A stretch of 64,000 nt of DNA from Hymenobacter frigidus (GTDB lineage Bacteria; Bacteroidota; Bacteroidia; Cytophagales; Hymenobacteraceae). Of this stretch, positions 57,933-64,000 are shown piece by piece. Both the position numbers and the translations under genes were made by a program. Within the stretch, counting starts at the first letter, position 1. The number at the start of each line of letters is the position of its first letter. The notes beneath the pieces were generated by a model. The model saw only the letters and a program-made list of their open reading frames with translations, searched no databases and was not told where the DNA came from. The DNA lies in contig NZ_BMGY01000016.1 in assembly GCF_014640435.1 (NCBI RefSeq), positions 30,528-94,527 of the forward strand. The letters run 5' to 3'.

Positions 57933-58788
57933 TTTCGTGCTTGAACACCTTCCCGAAGCTGAAATCCGGCCTTTGCTCATTGCCGGAGCGCACGGCACGT
58001 TGGGCCGGGCCTTCAGCAGCATTTGCCACACCCGTGGTCTGGTAGCCGTAGCGCTGGGCCGTGCCGAACTGGACATTGCCGACCCCAAATCTGTGGCCCG
58101 AGCCTTCGACCAGCACCGTCCCTGGGCCGTGGTGAACGCCGCCGGTTACGTGCGTGTCGATGACGCGGAAAACGACGTGGAGCGCTGCTTCCGCGAGAAT
58201 GCGACCGGCCCGGCCGTGCTGGCGGCCGCCTGCGCCCAGTGGGAATTGCCGTTGCTCACCTTTTCGTCGGACCTGGTGTTCGACGGCGAGCAGGAGGAAC
58301 CCTATACGGAGTCGGCCACGCCCAACCCGCTTAACGTGTATGGCCGCAGTAAACTGGCCGCCGAGCAACTGGTGTTGGCCACCTGCCCGGCGGCGCTGGT
58401 GGTGCGAACCAGCGCCTTTTTCAGCGGGTGGGACCAGTATAATTTTGTGCACCAAGCCCTGCAAGCGGGTCGTGCCGGCCAGCCGTTCGAAGCCGCTGAA
58501 GATGTGCGCATGGCCCCCACCTACGTGCCCGATTTGGTGAATACCGCTTTGGATTTGCTGCTCGACGGGGCCCAGGGCATCTGGCACCTGGCCTGCCAGG
58601 ACAGCTGCACCTGGGCCGATTTGGCCCGCGCCGCCGCGCGCCGCGCCGGTATTTCCGACGAATTTGTGGTGCCGCGCCGCATGGTCGATTTCGGCCTGCC
58701 CGCCGCCCGGCCCCGGCAAAGCGTGCTGGCCAGTGAAAAGGGCATGCTGCAGCCTTCTATTGAGGACGCGCTGGGCCGGATGCTGTAG
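57922..58788 (+). CDS. RmlD-like sugar-nucleotide reductase (SDR)
   Basis: 288 residues. Rossmann motif GAHGTLG near residues 22-28, VVNAAGYVRVDDAENDVERC, FSSDLVFDGEQEEPYTE, and the SDR catalytic pair Tyr140/Lys144 in YGRSK. It resembles dTDP-4-dehydrorhamnose reductase, but no rmlA, rmlB or rmlC gene is nearby, so rhamnose synthesis is not established. It begins inside the GH1-like gene (11-base overlap), so the two are translationally coupled. Confidence 0.85.
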   Translation: MRPDFVLEHLPEAEIRPLLIAGAHGTLGRAFSSICHTRGLVAVALGRAELDIADPKSVARAFDQHRPWAVVNAAGYVRVDDAENDVERCFRENATGPAVLAAACAQWELPLLTFSSDLVFDGEQEEPYTESATPNPLNVYGRSKLAAEQLVLATCPAALVVRTSAFFSGWDQYNFVHQALQAGRAGQPFEAAEDVRMAPTYVPDLVNTALDLLLDGAQGIWHLACQDSCTWADLARAAARRAGISDEFVVPRRMVDFGLPAARPRQSVLASEKGMLQPSIEDALGRML

Positions 58789-58879
58789 CGTGGCTTCTGC
58801 GAGTCCGCGCGTGGTTGACCGAGGCGCGGCCTTGCAGAACCCCCGCGGCAACTCCCGCCAAAGTGGCGCAATTTTTAGA

Positions 58880-58914
58880 TTGGGACGGTTTTAGCGGAAC
58901 GCTCCGTAAATTTG
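58880..58914 (+). promoter_or_regulatory. Possible secA promoter
   Basis: TAAATTTG at 58907-58914 matches the -7 element exactly and lies 38 bases before the gene. The nearest TTG, 58880-58882, is 24 bp upstream, wider than usual. Confidence 0.45.
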
Positions 58915-58952
58915 GGCTGTGCTTCGGCGCTAATCGTTAATAAAACTACCTG

Positions 58953-61900
58953 ATGTTTGAATTCCTAGGCAAGACCGTCGCCAAAATATTTGGCTCCAAG
59001 TCGGAGCGCGATTTAAAAGAAATCGTGCCCTACGTGGCGCTGATTAATGCCGAATACGCCAAATTGGCCGGCTTGACCGACGACCAGCTCCGCGCTCAGA
59101 CCGATGCCGTGCGTGCCCGCATTGCCGAGCGTCTCTCCGCTCTCGATGGGCAGATTGGCGGCCTGCACCAGCAGATTGACACCCAGCCCCAGTTAGATAT
59201 AGCCCAGAAAGAGGTGCTGTTCGAGCAGATTGACGCGTTGGAAAAGCAGCGCAACAAGGACCTTGAAGCCGTGCTGCTGGAAGTGCTGCCCGTGGCTTTC
59301 GCCATTGTGAAGGAAACCGCCCGCCGCTACAAGGAAAACGGCCAGCTAGTGGTCACGGCCACGGAGTACGACCGCGAGTACGCCAGCCGCAAGGCCAACG
59401 TGACCATTCAGGGCGACCAGGCCGTGTGGGCCAATAAATGGCTGGCCGGCGGGGCCGAAATCACCTGGGACATGGTGCACTACGACGTGCAGCTCATCGG
59501 CGGCGTGGTGTTGCACCAGGGTAAAATTTCGGAAATGGCCACGGGCGAGGGCAAGACGCTGGTTTCGACGCTGCCATCGTTCCTCAATGCGCTGTCGAAG
59601 CGCGGGGTGCACCTGGTGACGGTGAACGACTACTTGGCCAAGCGTGACTCCGAGTGGAACGCGCCGCTGTTCGAGTTTCACGGCATCTCCGTGGACTGCA
59701 TCGACAAGCACCAGCCCAACACGCCGGAGCGCCGCGCCGCTTACCAGGCCGACATCACCTACGGCACCAACAACGAATTCGGCTTCGACTACCTGCGTGA
59801 CAACATGGCGCGCGACCCCGAGGAGCTGGTGCAGCGCAAGCACCACTTCGCCATGGTCGACGAAGTGGACTCCGTGCTGATTGACGATGCGCGGACGCCG
59901 CTCATCATCTCCGGCCCGGTGCCGCGCGGCGATGTGCACGAGTTCTACCAGCTCAAGCCGCGTATTCAGCGCCTCGTGGATGAGCAGAAAAAAGTGGTGC
60001 AGAACTACCTCGTGCAAGCCCGCAAGCTCATTGCCGAGGGAAAAACCGGCGCTGAGGAAGGCGATAAAAACGGCGAGGGCGGCCTCATGCTCTTCCGCGC
60101 CCACCGCGGCCTGCCCAAGAGCAAGCCGCTCATCAAATTCCTGAGCGAAAGCGGCAACCGGGCCGTGCTGTTGGCCACCGAAAACCACTACCTGGCCGAT
60201 AACTCGCGCCAGATGCCCAAGGCCGACGAGCCGCTGTTCTTCACCATTGACGAGAAGAACAACCAGATTGAGCTGACCGAGAAAGGCATTGACTTAATTA
60301 CGGCCCAGGGCGAAGACCCGCAGCTGTTCATCATGCCCGACATCGGGATGGCCATCGCCGACATCGAGAAAAACGCCACGCTTTCGGCGGAGGAAAAGCT
60401 GCATCAGAAAGACAAGCTGATGAGCGACTACAACGAGAAAAGCGAGCGGGTGCACACCGTGAACCAGCTGCTGAAGGCTTACACGCTGTTTGAGAAGGAC
60501 GACCAGTACATCCTGACCGACGACGGCAAGGTAAAAATTGTGGATGAGCAAACCGGCCGCGTGATGGAAGGCCGCCGCTATTCCGACGGCTTGCACCAGG
60601 CCATTGAGGCGAAGGAAAACGTGCGCGTGGAAGACGCCACCCAGACTTACGCCACGGTGACCTTGCAGAACTACTTCCGCATGTACCACAAGCTGTGCGG
60701 CATGACCGGCACGGCCGAAACCGAAGCCGGCGAGTTCTGGGAAATCTACAAGCTCGACGTGGTGGTGATACCCACCAACCGCATCATTTCGCGCAAAGAC
60801 TCCGACGACCAGGTGTATAAGACGGTGCGCGAGAAATACAACGCCGTGGCCCTGGAAATCCAGAAGCTGGTGGAAGCCGGCCGCCCCGTGCTGGTCGGTA
60901 CCACATCGGTGGAAATTTCGGAATTGATGTCGCGCATGCTGAAGCTGCGGGGCATTCCGCACCAGGTGTTGAACGCGAAACAGAACCAGCGCGAGGCCGA
61001 GATTGTGGCCGGTGCGGGCTTTCCCGGCACTGTGACCATTGCCACGAACATGGCCGGCCGCGGTACCGACATCAAGCTGCGCGAGACTTCCAAAGAATCG
61101 GGCGGCCTGGCCATCATCGGCACCGAGCGCCACGAAAGCCGCCGCGTCGACCGCCAGCTGCGCGGTCGTGCCGGCCGCCAGGGCGACCCCGGCACTTCGC
61201 AGTTCTTCGTGAGCCTGGAGGACAACCTGATGCGCCTATTCGGCTCGGACCGGATTGCGAAGCTGATGGACCGCATGGGCATGGAAGAGGGCGAAGTGAT
61301 TCAGCACTCGATGATTACCAACTCCATCGAGCGCGCCCAGAAGAAAGTGGAGGAGAACAACTTCGGCACGCGCAAGCGCCTGCTGGAGTACGATGACGTG
61401 ATGAACGCCCAGCGCGAAGTGGTGTACAAGCGCCGTCGCAACGCCCTGCACGGCGACCGCATGGAAGTCGACATCCTCAACATGATTTACGACGTGAGCG
61501 AGGATATTTCCGCCGGTCACAAAATCACGGGTGATTTTGAGGACTTCAAGCTGGCCGTTATCCGGGTGTTTGGCTACGACACGCATTTGTCGGCGCAGGA
61601 CTTATCCCTGCAAGTGCCCGCGCTCACCCAGAAGCTCTACGACGAAGCCCTGGGCTATTTCCAGAGCAAGAACGAGCACATTGCCTCAAACTCGCTGCCG
61701 CTGGTGAACGACTTGCTGAGCCAGAATGCGCCCTACGAAAATATCGCCGTGCCCTTCACCGATGGCAAGAAGCAGGTGCAGGCCATCGCCAACCTGCGCC
61801 GCGCCCAGGCTACCGGCGGCCACGACATCCTGCGTCAGATGGAGAAAGTGGTGGTGTTGAGCGTGATTGATACGGCCTGGACCCAGCACCTACGCCAGAT

Positions 61901-62360
61901 GGACGACCTGAAACAGGTGGTGCAAAACGCGGTGTACGAGCAGAAAGACCCGCTGTTGGTCTACAAGTTCGAGTCATTTGAGCTATTCAAGCGCATGATT
62001 GGCAAGGTGAACGAGGAGACCACGGCCTTCCTTTTCCACGCCGATGTGCCGGTGCAGCAAGGTGCCGTGGGCACCAACGAAGAGCAGGACTACTACCTGG
62101 AGGACGAGGAGTCCCAGCCCCAGCTCACCGTGGAGCACGAGAGCAACCTCGACTCGCTCGGTGCCGGCCCCGAGGACTTCGGGCCCGACTACCAATCGCC
62201 CCAGGTAGCCGAAAAGCAAGTGCCCGTGCGCAGCCAGAAAGTGGCCAACCGCAACGAGAAAGTGAACGTGCAGTACATGGACGGCCGCATCATGCGCGAC
62301 GTGAAATACAAAACCGTGGAGCAGGACCTGCTGGAAAACCGCTGCGTGCTGGTAGATTAA
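58953..62360 (+). CDS. secA: Preprotein translocase ATPase SecA
   Basis: Motor that drives proteins through SecYEG, 1135 residues, long as in other Bacteroidota. Walker A is ATGEGKT (residues 196-202); Walker B is in AMVDEVDSVLIDDARTPLI. Then the RxxGRAGRQGD helicase motif and the helical wing and scaffold domains with LRQMDDLKQVVQ. Between the N-terminus and Walker A there is an insert rich in Gln and Asp (about 60-100). The C-terminus ends DVKYKTVEQDLLENRCVLVD; the CxCxSGKKxKxCC zinc tail that binds SecB and lipids in many bacteria is absent. Confidence 0.97.
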   Translation: MFEFLGKTVAKIFGSKSERDLKEIVPYVALINAEYAKLAGLTDDQLRAQTDAVRARIAERLSALDGQIGGLHQQIDTQPQLDIAQKEVLFEQIDALEKQRNKDLEAVLLEVLPVAFAIVKETARRYKENGQLVVTATEYDREYASRKANVTIQGDQAVWANKWLAGGAEITWDMVHYDVQLIGGVVLHQGKISEMATGEGKTLVSTLPSFLNALSKRGVHLVTVNDYLAKRDSEWNAPLFEFHGISVDCIDKHQPNTPERRAAYQADITYGTNNEFGFDYLRDNMARDPEELVQRKHHFAMVDEVDSVLIDDARTPLIISGPVPRGDVHEFYQLKPRIQRLVDEQKKVVQNYLVQARKLIAEGKTGAEEGDKNGEGGLMLFRAHRGLPKSKPLIKFLSESGNRAVLLATENHYLADNSRQMPKADEPLFFTIDEKNNQIELTEKGIDLITAQGEDPQLFIMPDIGMAIADIEKNATLSAEEKLHQKDKLMSDYNEKSERVHTVNQLLKAYTLFEKDDQYILTDDGKVKIVDEQTGRVMEGRRYSDGLHQAIEAKENVRVEDATQTYATVTLQNYFRMYHKLCGMTGTAETEAGEFWEIYKLDVVVIPTNRIISRKDSDDQVYKTVREKYNAVALEIQKLVEAGRPVLVGTTSVEISELMSRMLKLRGIPHQVLNAKQNQREAEIVAGAGFPGTVTIATNMAGRGTDIKLRETSKESGGLAIIGTERHESRRVDRQLRGRAGRQGDPGTSQFFVSLEDNLMRLFGSDRIAKLMDRMGMEEGEVIQHSMITNSIERAQKKVEENNFGTRKRLLEYDDVMNAQREVVYKRRRNALHGDRMEVDILNMIYDVSEDISAGHKITGDFEDFKLAVIRVFGYDTHLSAQDLSLQVPALTQKLYDEALGYFQSKNEHIASNSLPLVNDLLSQNAPYENIAVPFTDGKKQVQAIANLRRAQATGGHDILRQMEKVVVLSVIDTAWTQHLRQMDDLKQVVQNAVYEQKDPLLVYKFESFELFKRMIGKVNEETTAFLFHADVPVQQGAVGTNEEQDYYLEDEESQPQLTVEHESNLDSLGAGPEDFGPDYQSPQVAEKQVPVRSQKVANRNEKVNVQYMDGRIMRDVKYKTVEQDLLENRCVLVD

Positions 62361-62378
62361 TCAGCCCAATCTTTAAAG

Positions 62379-62420
62379 CAAAAAAGGCGGCCTTCCCATC
62401 GGGGAGGCCGCCTTTTTTGT
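62379..62420 (+). terminator. Bidirectional terminator after secA
   Basis: AAAAAAGGCGGCC plus TTCCC (62380-62397) pairs with GGGGA plus GGCCGCCTTTTTT (62401-62418), one G-U pair, loop ATC. T-tracts on either strand suit the converging genes. Confidence 0.92.
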
Positions 62421-62424
62421 GCAG

Positions 62425-62988
62425 TTAGTACTCCCGCCAGAGCCGGCCGTTCTGGTCCATCACATCGGCCACGAACTCAGCTAACTCGCGGTAGGCAGCG
62501 GGCTGGGCCTGCTTGATGGCTCGTAGCAGGCGAATCAGGCGCGGATTGTCTTCCGCGTCTTCATCCTTCATCAGCTCGATGAAGGCCGGTAAGGTGGTGG
62601 GGAGGTCGAAGTGAGTTAGGTTGAGCCCGGCGGCGTGGGCGGTTTCAAAAATCCAGGTATCGCAGGCGGGTTCCATCACGATGAGGTAATGGGTGAGATG
62701 CTCCGGATGCTGATGGATGCTGTAGCGACAATCGGGGCCGGGGCGGGCGGCTATGGGCGAGGAACCAGCGAATGGCCTCAAGTATTTGACATCGGCAAAC
62801 TTCTTATCCTTGTCCACCATGCCCACCACGAAGCGCGCCTTGCCCGATTCAGCTTGCTGGCGCAGCACGTTGGCTACTTTGGAAATGCCGTGCTGGTGGT
62901 TGATAAATGTGAGCCGGTCGGCGAGCAGAGAGCGGGTGAGGGCGGTATCGACGTGGCACTCGGGCACAAACAGAACGTTTTCAGGCAT
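62425..62988 (-). CDS. Small TOPRIM-like protein paired with an AAA ATPase
   Basis: 187 residues. I do not recognise a named family. The N-terminal LFVPECHVDTALTR and VVGMVDKDKKF give a Glu followed by an Asp-x-Asp arrangement, as in TOPRIM-type metal-binding nuclease domains; this is a motif-level impression. The C-terminal half is helical and acidic (LMKDEDAEDNPRLIRLLRAI). Its start overlaps the end of the upstream ATPase by 8 bases, so the two are translationally coupled. ATPase plus TOPRIM-like pairs are common in phage-defence systems such as PARIS and OLD relatives. No signal peptide. Confidence 0.55.
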   Translation of the reverse strand: MPENVLFVPECHVDTALTRSLLADRLTFINHQHGISKVANVLRQQAESGKARFVVGMVDKDKKFADVKYLRPFAGSSPIAARPGPDCRYSIHQHPEHLTHYLIVMEPACDTWIFETAHAAGLNLTHFDLPTTLPAFIELMKDEDAEDNPRLIRLLRAIKQAQPAAYRELAEFVADVMDQNGRLWREY

Positions 62989-63823
62989 TGTGGGCCGCGC
63001 CGGTCGTGAACCGCTTCATGTTGTAGAACACGTCGATGCCATCGGCGCGGATGCTGCGGATTTCCTCGTCGCTGAGCTGGTGTACTTTGGTTTGATGGTC
63101 CTCATAATAGGCCGCAAACATGGCCAGTTCGCCCGCCTGCGCGTCGTCGGTTAGCATGGTTTCCAGTATCTCGGTAATGAGATAGGGGCTGTGCGTGTCG
63201 ATGAAAAACTGGTTGTTGCGGCTCTCCACAATGCGCCGGCCCAGCTTCGACACGTACACCGGAAAAGAGTGAGCCTCGGGCTCTTCGAAAAGGAGCACGG
63301 CATCGTCGTTGCTCTCAATCGCGGCCAGATAGAAGATGATGCGTTGTAGGGTATCGGCTACGCTGGAATAGGGATAGGAGTAGATTATGCCGTCCTGGTC
63401 TTTAATGATTTCAAGCCGGCGCTCATCCATCCGAAGCTGGAGCTTCTGCCCATAGCGCTCGAACATGGCGGCAATTTCCTGACGAAGCCTAGAATGAGTT
63501 TGGATAACTTCAATGAGGTTGCTACCATGAGGAGGGGTCAGACGATTGCTGCCAGAGTCCTGAGTGATTACAGCGTTTTTATTAAAAGTGTAGGTCAGTG
63601 ACTGTAATTGAATTTCGTAATAAGGTTCTTTGATTTTATCAGCAGTTAATCCAAAAACGGTTTCACTATCAAAGTCAGTGTATGCGAAATGCTTTGGTGA
63701 AACATTGTTAGAACTCCGCATATCGAGCTTTCCACGTAATATATTTCGCATCATGTAATGCTCTGCTTTTCCAGTTGTTATGTTGATAGGGTTACTAACT
63801 GATGTTACGCAGTCGTTGGGCAT
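62981..63823 (-). pseudogene. C-terminal part of an AAA/OLD-like ATPase, N-terminus lost at an insertion sequence
   Basis: About 280 codons remain. An ABC-type signature region (YPYSSVADTLQRIIFYLAAI), Walker B with catalytic Glu (DAVLLFEEPEAHSFP) and the switch histidine (QFFIDTHSPYLI) are clear, which is the C-terminal half of an AAA_21-type ATPase. Walker A and the first roughly 100 residues are absent. Upstream, the frame stops within sequence belonging to the transposase gene region, so the first residues (MPNDCVTSVS) are probably read from the element's end. Either the gene is interrupted and continues beyond the window, or it was truncated. It should be inactive as an ATPase. Confidence 0.7.
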
Positions 63824-64000
63824 CTTAGCCCGTTTAGCAGCTTATGATGACTTGCACGCTGGACCTGTACACGGATTATTTGCTGAGTTCGACGGGTCCG
63901 ACGACGGCCACGGGCTTGTCGCGGCTGCTGGACAGGGCGTTGAGCCACGACCACATCACGCGCTGGCTGAGTCAAGGCACCTACGGCCCGGCCGACATCT
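63800..64000 (+). mobile_element. Left end of an insertion sequence, continues past the window
   Basis: The element's left boundary is not resolved; ACTGATGTTACGCAGT near 63797-63812 is a candidate terminal sequence. A transposase reading frame starts about 40 bases further in. The ATPase gene is broken at this point, as expected for an insertion. Confidence 0.6.
63844..64000 (+). CDS. Transposase N-terminus (IS4/IS701-like), truncated by window end
   Basis: Starts at ATG 63844 (or 63847) and encodes MMTCTLDLYTDYLLSSTGPT, then TATGLSRLLDRALSHDHITR and WLSQGTYGPADI, running off the edge after 52 codons. This N-terminal pattern is one I associate with DDE transposases of the IS4/IS701 groups in Bacteroidota; the catalytic part is not visible, so family is provisional. 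Confidence 0.65.
   Translation, partial: MMTCTLDLYTDYLLSSTGPTTATGLSRLLDRALSHDHITRWLSQGTYGPADI

Noticed and set aside
56703..58088. A 461-codon minus-strand frame opposite the GH1-like and RmlD-like genes
   Set aside because: Both plus-strand genes carry intact catalytic motifs; the antisense frame has no recognisable domain.

Overview
The window comes from a Bacteroidota chromosome, most likely a high-GC member of the Cytophagales close to Hymenobacter. This rests on four things. The ribosomal gene order is of Bacteroidota type: fusA runs straight into rpsJ without tuf, and secY is followed by map-infA-rpmJ. Promoters have the Bacteroidota -33 TTG / -7 TAnnTTTG form. Strong Shine-Dalgarno sequences are generally missing before the ribosomal genes. 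Several secreted proteins end in type IX secretion system (T9SS) sorting domains. Genus assignment is inference.

Layout. (1) Positions 1-4.5 kb hold the 3' part of rpoC and a DUF3467 gene. (2) 4.75-8.4 kb is the str operon rpsL-rpsG-fusA-rpsJ with its own promoter and terminator. (3) 8.5-9.8 kb is an O-antigen-ligase-like membrane protein lodged between rpsJ and rplC. (4) 9.9-16.8 kb is rplC to rpsN, again with its own promoter and terminator. (5) 16.8-25.8 kb is rpsH to rplQ, including secY, map, infA, rpmJ and rpoA, behind two tandem promoters. (6) 26-27.6 kb holds eno and a DivIC/FtsB-like gene. (7) 27.7-33.6 kb holds a large CUB/CARDB surface protein, a small exported protein and an HscA-like Hsp70. 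(8) 33.9-41.6 kb is a run of DUF4331 protein, TPR protein, HupE/UreJ-like permease, two small unknown genes and a TonB-dependent receptor; I read it as a possible metal-handling locus. (9) 41.7-50.2 kb holds an alpha-amylase, two tandem L,D-transpeptidase-like genes, a T9SS protein, an Ldh-family dehydrogenase, a Ppx/GppA phosphatase and a methyltransferase. (10) 50.4-58.8 kb is envelope biosynthesis: a PBP2-like transpeptidase, dapF, an acetyltransferase, a glycosyltransferase, UDP-galactopyranose mutase, a GH1-like protein and an RmlD-like reductase. (11) 58.9-62.4 kb is secA. (12) The right edge holds a two-gene ATPase/TOPRIM-like pair whose ATPase has lost its N-terminal half where an insertion sequence begins.

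Functionally, the first 27 kb is core translation, transcription, secretion and glycolysis. The rest is mostly cell envelope, secreted proteins and accessory genes. The most unusual features are palindromic elements placed inside the ribosomal operons (between rpsL/rpsG, rpsG/fusA, rpsC/rplP, rpsM/rpsK, rpsD/rpoA and rpoA/rplQ), the candidate metal locus, the overlapping GH1/RmlD pair, and the disrupted ATPase/TOPRIM-like pair. No rRNA, tRNA or CRISPR array was found.
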